DNA of 64,000 nucleotides from positions 682,001 through 746,000 of the forward strand of contig NZ_OBEH01000001.1 of NCBI RefSeq assembly GCF_900215465.1, written 5' to 3'. This DNA comes from Flagellimonas pacifica. Lineage in GTDB: Bacteria; Bacteroidota; Bacteroidia; Flavobacteriales; Flavobacteriaceae. The notes below the pieces were generated by a model. The model was not told the DNA's origin. It made no database searches and worked only from the letters and a program-made list of their open reading frames with translations. Position numbers and translations under genes: made by a program. Position 1 is the first letter of the stretch, and the number at the start of each line of letters is the position of its first letter. This document shows positions 1 to 8,935 of the stretch, piece after piece.

Positions 1-78
1 TTCCGTTTTCCCAAGCATAGTCAAAAAATAAAACAAGCGATAGAAAGGCACTTGTTGTATACAAAAATGAACATTTGA
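1..78 (+). CDS. Possible C-terminal tail of a gene entering from the left
   Basis: Frame 1 is open from the window edge for 25 codons and ends at TGA 76-78; the other two forward frames stop within about 30 bases. The residues are basic and helix-like (for example KHSQKIKQAIERHL), which suits the end of a real protein, and a bidirectional terminator follows about 50 bases later. The stretch is too short to recognise a family and could be chance. Confidence 0.25.
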   Translation, partial: FRFPKHSQKIKQAIERHLLYTKMNI

Positions 79-131
79 CGCCAAATTATTGGTCAACCTA
101 GGTCAAGGTGATAAAACCTCTATAGTACATT

Positions 132-167
132 AAAAAGAAAAACCTTTCAAGAGATTGAAAGGTTTTT
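132..167. terminator. Bidirectional intrinsic terminator
   Basis: A perfect 10-bp inverted repeat (AACCTTTCAA at 141-150 and its complement at 155-164) has a 4-base loop and is flanked by an A-rich tract on the left and a T-rich tract on the right. It lies just downstream of the minus-strand tRNA and could also end a plus-strand gene entering from the left. Confidence 0.7.
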
Positions 168-170
168 GAG

Positions 171-244
171 TGGTCCCACATGGGCTCGAACCATGGACCC
201 CCTGATTATGAGTCAGGTGCTCTAACCAACTGAGCTATAGGACC
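171..244 (-). tRNA. tRNA with CAT anticodon (tRNA-Ile2 or elongator tRNA-Met)
   Basis: The complement folds as a full cloverleaf of 74 bases: acceptor GGTCCTA paired with TGGGACC (one G-T wobble), a D arm, anticodon stem CCTGA/TCAGG around loop CTCATAA, and T stem CATGG/CCATG around TTCGAGC. The discriminator is A and CCA is not encoded. The anticodon is CAT. The CTCATAA loop is like that of tRNA-Ile2, whose C34 is changed to lysidine by TilS, but sequence alone does not exclude elongator Met. A terminator lies directly downstream. Confidence 0.93.
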
Positions 245-304
245 CGCAATTTTGCGGATGCAATATTACTACTTATTTTTCTTCATCGCAAGGTTTTAAC
301 GCCC

Positions 305-712
305 CTACGCCTCTTTTATTTCTTGACAAAGCTCTACTAAAACCCCGTTTGTTCCCTTTGGATGCAAAAAAGCCACCAATTTGTTATCCGCTCCTTTTTT
401 AGGAACTTCGTTTAAAACAGTAAATCCTTCGTCTTTAAGTCTGGCTGTTTCCTTTACTATATCCTCAACAGCAAAAGCTATATGGTGAATTCCCTCTCCT
501 TTTTTTTCCAGAAATTTGGCAATGGGGCTGTTGGCATTTGTTGCTTCCAAGAGTTCAATCTTATTAGGCCCTGATTGAAAAAATGATGTCTTAACACCTT
601 CAGATGCCACTTCCTCAGTTTTATAATGTGGAACTCCCAAAAGTTTGGCAAATAACTCATTGGACTCCTTCAAATTTTTTACAGCTATGCCTATATGTTC
701 TATTTTATCCAT
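305..712 (-). CDS. mce: Methylmalonyl-CoA epimerase
   Basis: This 135-residue single-module VOC-fold protein interconverts the (S) and (R) forms of methylmalonyl-CoA in propionate metabolism, in the cytosol. It opens with the typical MDKIEHIGIAVKNL strand and has the second VOC half beginning GEGIHHIAFAVEDI. Likely metal ligands are H6, H77 and E127 (inferred from family positions). Length matches the family, which usually has about 130-150 residues. It is transcribed away from rbfA. A TAnnTTTG-type -7 element lies about 50 bases upstream. A general glyoxalase is the alternative, but the HHIAF motif and length favour the epimerase. Confidence 0.9.
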   Translation of the reverse strand: MDKIEHIGIAVKNLKESNELFAKLLGVPHYKTEEVASEGVKTSFFQSGPNKIELLEATNANSPIAKFLEKKGEGIHHIAFAVEDIVKETARLKDEGFTVLNEVPKKGADNKLVAFLHPKGTNGVLVELCQEIKEA

Positions 713-763
713 TCAACAGTATTTTAAGGTGTTATCCTTTACCGGATACTTATAGTATTTTTT

Positions 764-791
764 CAAAATTAAGCACTGAGGCCATATCAAA
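764..791 (-). promoter_or_regulatory. Possible promoter of the epimerase gene
   Basis: On the minus strand TAATTTTG (771-764) fits the Bacteroidetes -7 consensus TAnnTTTG, and TTTG (791-788) lies upstream. The gap of 16 bases is slightly short for the flavobacterial -33/-7 spacing (about 17-23), so this is tentative. Confidence 0.35.
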
Positions 792-828
792 TCATGAGGT
801 TAGTCATTAATTCCGTTATTTTGCAGTT

Positions 829-1221
829 ATGGAAACACAACGGCAAAAGAAAATAGCTGGAATTATCCAAAAGGATATGGCCGATATTTTACAACGAGCA
901 GCTACAGATGGTGGATTGAAAGGAACCTTGATTTCTGTTTCCAAGGTCTATGTAACCACAGATTTATCCATAGCAAAAATCTATGTGAGCATTTTTCCCA
1001 ATAAGGATGGAAACAAACTTCTGGAAGGGATTAGATCAAACCAAAGCCTTATTAAACATGAATTGGCACAGCGTACAAAAAACCAGTTACGCCGAGTTCC
1101 TGAGCTCAATTTTTATCTAGATGATTCCCTTGAATACATTGATAAGATTGAAAAATCACTTAAAGGAGAAGAAAACCCCATTGAAAATAGAGACCTTCTG
1201 GATAAACGAAAGAAATCCTGA
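829..1221 (+). CDS. rbfA: Ribosome-binding factor A
   Basis: This 130-residue protein is the 30S maturation factor that binds near the 5' end helix of 16S rRNA late in assembly. The sequence shows the RbfA pattern: METQRQKKIAGIIQKDMADIL at the start, a central DLSIAKIYVSIFP strand, and the RTKNQLRRVPELNFYLDDSLEY segment typical of the KH-like fold, then a charged tail. Length is normal. It ends two bases before the TTG start of the FtsX-like permease, so the two genes are probably co-transcribed, a pairing common in flavobacteria. Confidence 0.95.
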   Translation: METQRQKKIAGIIQKDMADILQRAATDGGLKGTLISVSKVYVTTDLSIAKIYVSIFPNKDGNKLLEGIRSNQSLIKHELAQRTKNQLRRVPELNFYLDDSLEYIDKIEKSLKGEENPIENRDLLDKRKKS

Positions 1222-1223
1222 TT

Positions 1224-2432
1224 TTGAATTTTCCTTTTTATATAGCTAAGCGTTATCTGCGATCCAAAAGCAGTCAAAATGCTGTGAACATCATCAATTT
1301 CATCACTTTTTTAGTGATTGTAATTGGGTCAGCGGCACTTTTTGTTGTGCTTTCTGCCTTTGCGGGCTTAAAAACCTTTAGCTTATCCTTTACCAATACC
1401 TTTGATCCTGACCTGAAGGCTCTGCCAGTTACAGGAAAGTATTTTTCCATCTCGAAAAGCGAGGAAAATGCATTGAAAAACGTTGCTGGGCTTGCCAATT
1501 ATTCCAAAGAGTTGGAAGAAAGAGCTTACCTTACTTTCCGTGAAAAAAGCTGTATTGCATATATAAAAGGGATAGACAATAATTATCGCTCAGTTACTGG
1601 GGTAGACAGTACTTTGTATTTTGGCAATTGGGGCGTTACGGAGTACAATGGTGTTGTTGGGATTGGAATTTATAATCAGCTTGGAGTTGCTCTAGATAAT
1701 TACCAAAACCCAATGACCATTTTGGTGCCCAAACCTGGCAAAGGCTCCATCTCACAACAAGGGTTTAGTTCTAAACCTTATAATGAACTGCCTTTAGTGG
1801 TTAGCGGGGTCTACGCAATTGAAGAAAATCTGGATAAAAAGTATGTGTTTGCACAACTTCCCTTGGTACAGGCTCTATTGGAAAAGGATAGTACACACGT
1901 TTCTGGAATAAATTTTAAGATTAATAACTCCGTGTCTGCTAAAACCATTAAGGAATCCATCAAAACAATTTTGGGGAATAATGTCTTGGTCTTAGATCGA
2001 CAAGAACAAAATAGTACCCTTCACCGAATGCTCAACACGGAAAATATGGCAACTTATCTCATTTTTACATTGGTCTTGATCATTGCCCTTTTTAATGTGG
2101 TGGGTGCCATAATCATGATGATCTTGGACAAACAACAAAACTCGAAAACCTTGTTCAGTTTGGGGGCAACAATACGGGAATTGCGTAAAATTTATTTTAC
2201 CCAAGGGATTTTGGTTACATCGTTGGGCGGATTTATTGGGGTTCTGATAGGTTCTTTGCTTATTGCTTCGCAAATAGCTTTCAACTGGCTCATGATAACC
2301 CCATCATTGGCCTATCCTGTTGAATATAACGTCATGAACGTATTATTGGTCTTGGCCACAATTGTGGTATTGGGCATTATTTCTTCAAAAATTGCAAGTA
2401 GTAGGATTACAAAAAAGTTAATTGCCAATTAG
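1224..2432 (+). CDS. FtsX/LolE-like ABC transporter permease
   Basis: A 402-residue inner-membrane permease of the MacB/LolC-LolE type. It begins MNFPFYIAKRYLRSKS, the usual start of this flavobacterial family, which supports the TTG start at 1224. There is one membrane segment near residues 22-48, then a large periplasmic domain, then three membrane segments from about residue 275 to the end (the FtsX domain). By family it would move lipoproteins or other envelope substrates using a separate ATPase that is not encoded here. It directly follows rbfA and overlaps the tail of convergent dusB by four bases. Confidence 0.88.
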   Translation: MNFPFYIAKRYLRSKSSQNAVNIINFITFLVIVIGSAALFVVLSAFAGLKTFSLSFTNTFDPDLKALPVTGKYFSISKSEENALKNVAGLANYSKELEERAYLTFREKSCIAYIKGIDNNYRSVTGVDSTLYFGNWGVTEYNGVVGIGIYNQLGVALDNYQNPMTILVPKPGKGSISQQGFSSKPYNELPLVVSGVYAIEENLDKKYVFAQLPLVQALLEKDSTHVSGINFKINNSVSAKTIKESIKTILGNNVLVLDRQEQNSTLHRMLNTENMATYLIFTLVLIIALFNVVGAIIMMILDKQQNSKTLFSLGATIRELRKIYFTQGILVTSLGGFIGVLIGSLLIASQIAFNWLMITPSLAYPVEYNVMNVLLVLATIVVLGIISSKIASSRITKKLIAN

Positions 2433-3421
2433 GCAAACTGAAAATCACCAAATTTTTCCAAAACTTCATCAAACGCTGCAAAAACATCGGCAGATTCATC
2501 ACTGGTGACCATTTTCATGCGATATTCCTTAAAATGCGGAATTCCTTTAAAGTAGTTTGTATAATGTCTTCTAGTTTCAAAAACACCTAGTTTTTCTCCT
2601 TTCCAATCAATGGACATTTGAAGATGCCTTCGTGCTGCATCTACCCGTTCTAATATAGTGGGAGGGGCTAAATGAGTTCCTGTTTTAAAATAATGCTTAA
2701 CTTCTTTAAAAAACCACGGATAACCAATGCTTGCTCTGCCGATCATTGCACCGTCCAATCCAAAATCATCACGCATTCTTACGGCTGCTTCGGGAGTATC
2801 CACATCTCCATTTCCAAAAACGGGTATATGCATTCTTGAGTTGTTTTTCACCCCAGCTATCGGTTTCCAATCTGCTTCTCCTTTGTACATTTGAACCCTT
2901 GTTCTGCCATGTATTGCAATAGCTTGAATCCCAACATCCTGCAAACGTTCAGCAACCTCAACAATCTTAATGGAATTAGTATCCCACCCTAATCGGGTCT
3001 TAACCGTTACTGGAAGTTTCGTGCGTTTCACAATTTCTTCGGTCAATTTCACCATTAAGGGAATATCCCTCAAAATTCCAGCTCCGGCATTTTTGCTGAC
3101 CACTTTTTTAACAGGGCAACCAAAATTTATATCAATAATATCTGGATTGGATTTTTCCACAATATCGACTGCCCGAAGCATAGAATCAAGCTCTGCACCA
3201 AAAATCTGGATACCCACTGGACGTTCCTTTTCATAAATATCAAGCTTGATGACACTTTTTGCGGCATCCCTTATCAATCCTTCTGATGATATAAATTCAG
3301 TATAGACAACATCTGCACCTTGCTCCTTGCACAGTGCGCGAAAAGGTGGGTCACTAACATCTTCCATTGGAGCGAGAAGCAACGGAAAATCAGGAAGTTC
3401 TATATTTCCAATTTTTGGCAA
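2429..3421 (-). CDS. dusB: tRNA-dihydrouridine synthase
   Basis: This 330-residue flavoprotein reduces uridine to dihydrouridine in the tRNA D loop using FMN and NADPH. Visible motifs are APMEDVSDPPFR near the N-terminus (FMN-barrel start), NFGCPVKKV with the catalytic Cys102, the K and R of VTVKTRLGW, IHGRTR, and GNGDVDTPE/GAMIGRAS for phosphate binding. Length and motif order fit the DusB class in the TIM-barrel family. It converges with the permease gene, sharing four bases at their 3' ends. Assignment to DusB rather than another Dus paralogue rests on overall similarity only. Confidence 0.93.
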   Translation of the reverse strand: MPKIGNIELPDFPLLLAPMEDVSDPPFRALCKEQGADVVYTEFISSEGLIRDAAKSVIKLDIYEKERPVGIQIFGAELDSMLRAVDIVEKSNPDIIDINFGCPVKKVVSKNAGAGILRDIPLMVKLTEEIVKRTKLPVTVKTRLGWDTNSIKIVEVAERLQDVGIQAIAIHGRTRVQMYKGEADWKPIAGVKNNSRMHIPVFGNGDVDTPEAAVRMRDDFGLDGAMIGRASIGYPWFFKEVKHYFKTGTHLAPPTILERVDAARRHLQMSIDWKGEKLGVFETRRHYTNYFKGIPHFKEYRMKMVTSDESADVFAAFDEVLEKFGDFQFA

Positions 3422-3471
3422 ATCCTTAATTTTTTGGATTGCAAAAGTACAAAATACCTTAAATCAATTGT

Positions 3472-5889
3472 TTATTCCTTTATTTGGAGACGTTCTCTTT
3501 CTTTTTTATCAATTCCACGCTGATTATCCTCCAGTTTAAAGTTTCCAAAATTATAGGTAAAGCCAAACCTGATAAATTGTGTTTCTCCTCGGAATCTGTA
3601 GAAATTGTCTTGATTAAGATATTTAGAAGTAAAGGTGGCATTATAGCGTTCTAAAATATCTTCTGTTGCAATTGAAACTATGGCCCTATTATTAAAAAAG
3701 GACTTGCGCAAACCAACCGTAAGATTTAGTTGTTCACTTGATACAAATGAACCAAATAAAAAGTTGGAAAAATATGTCATGGTAATTTCTCCGGTAAAAG
3801 ACCTGTCTTTGGAAAGTGTAAGATAATTTGCCCAATAACCATATACTCCATCTACTTCTGCAGTATATTCCTGGTTATTGCTTTGAACTGCCAAAAAAGT
3901 TTCCTCTTCATGAAAAAGGGAGGTATAGGCATACAAAAACCAAAAAGGTGTTATTCCCTTACTTAAAGTAAAGTCCAGGCCATAAGACTTGCTCCCAAGC
4001 ACATTTTGTCTTACATCAAACAGTGTTTGGTTCTCATTGTTTTGGAAAACCAAACCCGCAATATTCCTTCCGTTATCCCTGTAATAGACATCAAAAAAGA
4101 ACTCACTGTTCAACGTATAATTAAAATTAAAGTTATGGCTAAAACTAGGTGTAAGTCTTGGATTACCTTCTACAAAATCACTTTCATTGAAAAATATACG
4201 AAATGGGTTTAAGTCACTATACTTTGGTCTATCAACGTTTCTGCCATAGTCTAAAGCAAAGCTATGTTTATCTGAAGGAGAGTATAACAAATATACTGAT
4301 GGGAATGCTTCAAAAAACTCCTGTTCTATACTTTCGCTCAGAGTTAAAGAGGTTCCTGTTGCATCTGTGAGTTCTCCTCTTAATCCAAGTTTCATGGACC
4401 ATTTATCCCAGTTTTTCACAAAGCTGAAATATCCTGCATAAACATTTTCATCATATGTATAATTGTCGGATAGAGATGCATCAACAGAATCATCAGCTCC
4501 AACAAAATTGAAAAAATCCATGTTACTTTCAGAAGCAATGGAAGAGATTTTTAGACCTGTTTCCAAAGATGCATTTCCAAGTGGTGTTGAATAATCTGCC
4601 TGTCCCGTAAAAATTTGAATATCCTGTCCAGAATCTGTATCAAATCCAAAGTTTCTTAGAAAGTTTCCATTGTTATCAAAATAATTGGAATTGAGGTCTT
4701 GATGGGTTTGAGCGTCATAATATGTGAAATGTCCATTAACGGAAAGCCTTGCACCGGGCTTTTTCATTTTATGCACATAGGTTAAATCAAAAGCAAGGTT
4801 GGTGTTATCAAATTCTGCAATGTTCTGTGTCACAAATGTGGAGTCAACCTGATTTGAACCGTTTCGAATAACCGCGTTCAAATTGGTTTGTTTCTCCCTA
4901 TTTGGATTGATTGCCATATTAGAAGTGACATTAAGGCTGTTTCTATCATCAATATCATAATCCAGAATGAAACTAGCATTGTGAGCCTTTGACCAATATT
5001 TCTGTTCATAATCCGATGCCCATCTGGAGAATATAGAATTTGTGTCGTCTAAGAAATTGACTCCTTTTGTTGTTTTCTTAACCTCTTTTTGAGGGTTAAT
5101 TGAATAATTGGCAAATAAGTTGAGCTTCTCTGTTTTGTAATAGTGACTGGTTCCAAAACTAAATTTAGGAAACACCGCTTGCGTATATCTTGCATTTACA
5201 CTACCCTTATATCCAGGAAAGATATTTTTACTCGTAACAATGTTTAAAATAGGTCCACTTTCAGCATCATATCTAGCTGGTGGATTGGCAATGACCTCAA
5301 CAGATTTTATATTGCTGCCTGAGAAGCCCTCTAATAGGTCTTTAACCTCTTGACCGGATAGCTGTACTTTTCTATCATTGATATAAACCGTTGCAGCTTG
5401 TCCTTTGATTTGTAATTCTTCTTGATTTACGATCACACCGGGAGTACTCTTCAATATATCCCATGAACTTCCTTGGGAAACCACTGTGTTTTCAACCGAA
5501 AAGACCAGTCTGTCTGGAAGTCTTCTTAATGTTGGACGTTTTGATACCACCACTACCTCATCAAGATTAGTGGCTTCCAATAGAATCACCAAAGCACCTA
5601 GGGATACGTCTTGTTTTATATCTAAAGCTCTGGGCTCTGACCCCCTGCCCACATAACTGGCCTGTAATAAATACAAGTTCGGTTCCACTTCGGTCAATCT
5701 AAACAATCCATTGTCATCTGCCGAGGTCCCTTTTACAAAAGTGGAATCTGATGCTTGTAACAGTAAAATATTGGCAAATGGGATGATGTTGTTCTTGCCA
5801 TCTATCACCTTTCCTTTAATTTCAAAAGTCTGTGAGCATAGGCTTTTGGAAATTAAAAACACCAATAAAAAAATACAGGTGATTCGCAT
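3472..5889 (-). CDS. TonB-receptor-like outer-membrane beta-barrel protein
   Basis: I place the start at the ATG at 5889 (MRITCIFLLVFLISKSLCSQ), because this gives a clean signal peptide; an open extension reaches 5988. The 805-residue product has an N-terminal carboxypeptidase-regulatory-like domain (FEIKGKVIDGKNNIIPFANILLLQ), a plug-like region (VVVSKRPTLRRLPDRLVFSVENT, then LQIKGQAATVYINDR), and a long aromatic-rich barrel of the OMP_b-brl_3 type. No SusD partner adjoins it, so it is not a standard glycan-uptake pair. The substrate is unknown. TAGATTTG (minus strand, 5920-5913) could be its -7 element, but I see no good -33 element. Confidence 0.85.
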   Translation of the reverse strand: MRITCIFLLVFLISKSLCSQTFEIKGKVIDGKNNIIPFANILLLQASDSTFVKGTSADDNGLFRLTEVEPNLYLLQASYVGRGSEPRALDIKQDVSLGALVILLEATNLDEVVVVSKRPTLRRLPDRLVFSVENTVVSQGSSWDILKSTPGVIVNQEELQIKGQAATVYINDRKVQLSGQEVKDLLEGFSGSNIKSVEVIANPPARYDAESGPILNIVTSKNIFPGYKGSVNARYTQAVFPKFSFGTSHYYKTEKLNLFANYSINPQKEVKKTTKGVNFLDDTNSIFSRWASDYEQKYWSKAHNASFILDYDIDDRNSLNVTSNMAINPNREKQTNLNAVIRNGSNQVDSTFVTQNIAEFDNTNLAFDLTYVHKMKKPGARLSVNGHFTYYDAQTHQDLNSNYFDNNGNFLRNFGFDTDSGQDIQIFTGQADYSTPLGNASLETGLKISSIASESNMDFFNFVGADDSVDASLSDNYTYDENVYAGYFSFVKNWDKWSMKLGLRGELTDATGTSLTLSESIEQEFFEAFPSVYLLYSPSDKHSFALDYGRNVDRPKYSDLNPFRIFFNESDFVEGNPRLTPSFSHNFNFNYTLNSEFFFDVYYRDNGRNIAGLVFQNNENQTLFDVRQNVLGSKSYGLDFTLSKGITPFWFLYAYTSLFHEEETFLAVQSNNQEYTAEVDGVYGYWANYLTLSKDRSFTGEITMTYFSNFLFGSFVSSEQLNLTVGLRKSFFNNRAIVSIATEDILERYNATFTSKYLNQDNFYRFRGETQFIRFGFTYNFGNFKLEDNQRGIDKKERERLQIKE

Positions 5890-5978
5890 TAGTTGAGTTT
5901 GGGGTTCAATATCAAATCTAAGAAAATATTTTAGAGCCATACCTGCAGTACCTTTTTTCATATTTGCAAAAAACACAC

Positions 5979-6006
5979 TTGTAGGCAACGAAAAGACCTA
6001 TATTTG
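5979..6006 (+). promoter_or_regulatory. Probable lepA promoter
   Basis: TTG at 5979-5981 and TATATTTG at 5999-6006, separated by 17 bases, fit the flavobacterial -33/-7 promoter. Transcription would begin about 35 bases before the lepA start. Confidence 0.5.
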
Positions 6007-6047
6007 CAGTTGCTTACACATCCTCAGTTTGTTGAGTTATAGTAGTT

Positions 6048-7844
6048 ATGAAGAAGATTAGGAATTTTTGCATTATTGCGCATATAGACCATGGAAAAAG
6101 CACGCTGGCCGATCGCTTGCTTGATTATACAGGTTCTGTTACGGAACGTGAAAAGCAAGACCAGCTTTTGGACAGTATGGACTTGGAGCGCGAACGTGGC
6201 ATTACTATAAAAAGCCATGCCATTCAAATGGAATATGAGCACCAAGGAGAAACTTATGTGCTAAACCTAATTGATACTCCCGGACACGTGGATTTCTCAT
6301 ATGAGGTCTCTCGTTCCATTGCGGCCTGTGAAGGTGCTCTCTTAGTTGTTGATGCCGCGCAGAGCATTCAGGCACAGACAATCTCCAATTTGTATTTAGC
6401 TCTTGAAAATGACCTCGAGATAATTCCTGTACTCAACAAGGTAGATTTACCAAGTGCCAACCCAGAGGAAGTAACAGATGATATTGTAGATCTATTGGGG
6501 TGTAAGCCTGAAGAAGTAATCCCTGCAAGTGCCAAGACCGGAATTGGAATTGGAGATATTTTAACCGCCATTATTGAGCGCGTTCCCGCACCAGAAGGAA
6601 ATCCTAATGAATCTTTACAAGCATTGGTCTTTGATTCGGTTTATAACCCTTTTAGAGGGGTTGAGACCTATTTTAGGGTTATTAATGGAGAAATAAAAAA
6701 AGGGCAGAAGATAAAATTTGTTGCAACCAACAAAGATTACTTTGCTGATGAAATAGGTACGTTGAAATTAAATCAGGTTCCTAAAACAACCATTTCTTCA
6801 GGTGATGTAGGCTACTTGATAACGGGTATAAAAGATGCCAGGGAAGTAAAGGTTGGTGATACCATTACCGATGCCAGCAACCCAACCCAAAATGCCATTG
6901 AAGGTTTTGAGGATGTAAAGCCTATGGTTTTTGCTGGAATCTACCCTGTGGATACTGAAGATTTTGAAGAACTGCGTTCTTCCATGGAAAAACTACAGCT
7001 CAATGATGCTTCTCTAGTATTCACCCCAGAAAGCAGTGCCGCCCTTGGCTTTGGTTTCCGTTGCGGGTTCTTGGGGATGTTGCATATGGAAATTATCCAA
7101 GAGCGATTGGAACGAGAATTCAATATGACAGTAATTACCACCGTTCCCAACGTTAGTTACCATGCCTACTCTACCAAAGACAGGGAAACAGCTCTTATTG
7201 TAAACAACCCTTCAGATTTACCAGACCCTTCTACCGTTGATAGGGTTGAGGAACCATATATAAAGGCAACCATTATTACCAAGGCAGATTTTGTAGGAAA
7301 TGTAATGTCTCTCTGTATTGAAAAGCGTGGACAGATTACCAATCAGACCTACTTGACAACGGAGCGCGTTGAGCTTATTTTTGATATGCCCTTGGCCGAA
7401 ATCGTTTTTGATTTTTACGACCGATTGAAAACCGTTTCAAAAGGGTATGCTTCTTTCGATTATACCCCAATAGGAATGCGAACTTCCAAATTAGTCCGAG
7501 TAGATATCCTTTTGAATGCTCAGCCTGTTGATGCTTTATCCGCATTGGTTCATTTTGATAATGCGCACACTATTGGTAAAAAAATGTGCGAAAAGTTAAA
7601 GGAGCTTATTCCACGACAACAGTTTGACATTCCTATCCAGGCAGCTATTGGCTCCAAAATTATTTCAAGGGAAACCATAAAAGCCTTGCGAAAAGATGTA
7701 ACTGCCAAATGTTACGGAGGTGATATTTCCCGTAAGCGAAAACTGCTTGAAAAGCAGAAAAAAGGGAAAAAACGAATGCGTCAAGTAGGAAATGTCGAGA
7801 TTCCACAGCAAGCTTTCATGGCTGTTTTAAAGTTGAATGATTAA
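6048..7844 (+). CDS. lepA: Elongation factor 4 (LepA)
   Basis: A 598-residue translational GTPase that acts on the ribosome and is linked to back-translocation or initiation quality. G-domain motifs are clear: [15 protein letters not shown] (P-loop), [11 protein letters not shown] (switch I), DTPGHVDF and NKVDLP. Domain II, two EF-G-like alpha/beta domains and the LepA-specific C-terminal domain ([26 protein letters not shown], then a [16 protein letters not shown] basic stretch) follow. Length is that of the family. It stands alone, divergent from the barrel gene and convergent with a small lipoprotein gene. Confidence 0.97.
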   Translation: MKKIRNFCIIAHIDHGKSTLADRLLDYTGSVTEREKQDQLLDSMDLERERGITIKSHAIQMEYEHQGETYVLNLIDTPGHVDFSYEVSRSIAACEGALLVVDAAQSIQAQTISNLYLALENDLEIIPVLNKVDLPSANPEEVTDDIVDLLGCKPEEVIPASAKTGIGIGDILTAIIERVPAPEGNPNESLQALVFDSVYNPFRGVETYFRVINGEIKKGQKIKFVATNKDYFADEIGTLKLNQVPKTTISSGDVGYLITGIKDAREVKVGDTITDASNPTQNAIEGFEDVKPMVFAGIYPVDTEDFEELRSSMEKLQLNDASLVFTPESSAALGFGFRCGFLGMLHMEIIQERLEREFNMTVITTVPNVSYHAYSTKDRETALIVNNPSDLPDPSTVDRVEEPYIKATIITKADFVGNVMSLCIEKRGQITNQTYLTTERVELIFDMPLAEIVFDFYDRLKTVSKGYASFDYTPIGMRTSKLVRVDILLNAQPVDALSALVHFDNAHTIGKKMCEKLKELIPRQQFDIPIQAAIGSKIISRETIKALRKDVTAKCYGGDISRKRKLLEKQKKGKKRMRQVGNVEIPQQAFMAVLKLND

Positions 7845-7873
7845 TCTTGCGTGCATCTTTTTTACAAAACCGC

Positions 7874-8131
7874 CTATTTACAGCTCACTCCAGATTCTTT
7901 TAATGCAGCTATGAATTGATTGAATGTTAGTCCTTCCATACTAACCGTATTGGTCTCTTCCCCTGTTGTCACCGTCATTGTCCCATCGCCATTGTCACAA
8001 TATTTGGATGTCAACGATATTCCCGAAGCAGAAACTGTACATGTTGAACATTTTTCGCCCTTGTCATCATCTTTGGAACATCCAACAAAAAATAATGCAA
8101 TGCTGATTGTTGATAAAATTATCTTTTTCAT
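7874..8131 (-). CDS. Small cysteine-containing lipoprotein of unknown function
   Basis: An 85-residue protein with a type II signal peptide (MKKIILSTISIALFFVGC, lipobox FVGC) followed by an acidic linker SKDDDKG that is typical of flavobacterial surface lipoproteins. The mature part has a CSTC pair, one Cys in KYCDNGDG and one near the C-terminus, enough for two disulphides or a metal site. The NGDGTMTVTTG stretch looks like beta hairpins. I do not recognise a family. It converges on lepA and is transcribed away from the response regulator. Confidence 0.75.
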   Translation of the reverse strand: MKKIILSTISIALFFVGCSKDDDKGEKCSTCTVSASGISLTSKYCDNGDGTMTVTTGEETNTVSMEGLTFNQFIAALKESGVSCK

Positions 8132-8290
8132 TTCTTGAAAATTTAGTTTGTCTTACCAAAGTATTGCAATGCTTTTCTAGTTTATTAGGTCAATTTATGA
8201 ATGCCCTATCCCAATTGATGGATAATACTTTTGGCACGAAAAGGTCAAACAAGTATTCTTTTGTAACTTACTTCAAAGATTTGTAGTTAC

Positions 8291-8935
8291 GTGGGAAACC
8301 CATCTAATAGGATAATCATATGTGAGGACCATCAAATTGTTATTGATGGGCTATGTTCCATAATTGAACATTTTCCAGAATTTGAAGTTGTGGATACCGT
8401 AAATGGCTTTTCCCAACTGTATTTTTCGCTTAAAAAAAATACTCCCAACATTCTTCTTCTAGATCTTAATCTACCTCATAAAAATGGAATGGAAGTTTTA
8501 CAGGAACTTAGGAGCAAAAACAATGAGGTCAAAGTTCTTATACTAACCATGTACAATAAAAGAACCATAGTTAATAAATCTATTAATGAGGGGGCAAATG
8601 GGTTTTTACTAAAAAACTGCTCTTCGGAAGATCTATATGATGCCCTTAAACATGTTTCCAGGGAAGAAAGCTTTTACTATGGGAAGGGAGTGCTCAAGCC
8701 TAAAAAAGAAAGCCATCAAATTGATGATGAGTTTTACAAGGGCATACAATTAACGCCTCGAGAGAAAGAGATTATAAAATATTTATGCGACGGCAACAAG
8801 GTTCCCGACATAGCACTATCAATGCACATTAGCCCCTTGACTGTGGAAACGCACAAAAAAAATATTTATCGAAAACTTGGGGTTGACAGTAGCATTAAAC
8901 TTGTAACATTTGTACATGAAAATCAACTGCTGTAA
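8291..8935 (+). CDS. NarL/FixJ-type response regulator
   Basis: A 214-residue two-component regulator starting at GTG 8291. The receiver domain has acidic residues E12 and D13, phospho-acceptor D58 in LLLDLNLP, and K108 in FLLKN. The C-terminal LuxR-type helix-turn-helix starts near residue 150 (LTPREKEIIKYLCDGN), with VETHKKNIYRKLGV as the recognition region. It overlaps the following sensor kinase gene by 20 bases, so the two are translated together and almost certainly form a pair. The target genes are unknown; the barrel genes immediately downstream are the obvious candidates. Confidence 0.92.
   Translation: MGNPSNRIIICEDHQIVIDGLCSIIEHFPEFEVVDTVNGFSQLYFSLKKNTPNILLLDLNLPHKNGMEVLQELRSKNNEVKVLILTMYNKRTIVNKSINEGANGFLLKNCSSEDLYDALKHVSREESFYYGKGVLKPKKESHQIDDEFYKGIQLTPREKEIIKYLCDGNKVPDIALSMHISPLTVETHKKNIYRKLGVDSSIKLVTFVHENQLL

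Noticed and set aside
55..64. TTGTATACAA as another MarR operator
   Set aside because: It is only 10 bases, lacks the central TATATA length of the other two sites and is far from any relevant promoter.
3472..5889. A SusC-type glycan-uptake receptor
   Set aside because: The barrel is of the OMP_b-brl_3 type, about 800 residues, and no SusD gene is adjacent.
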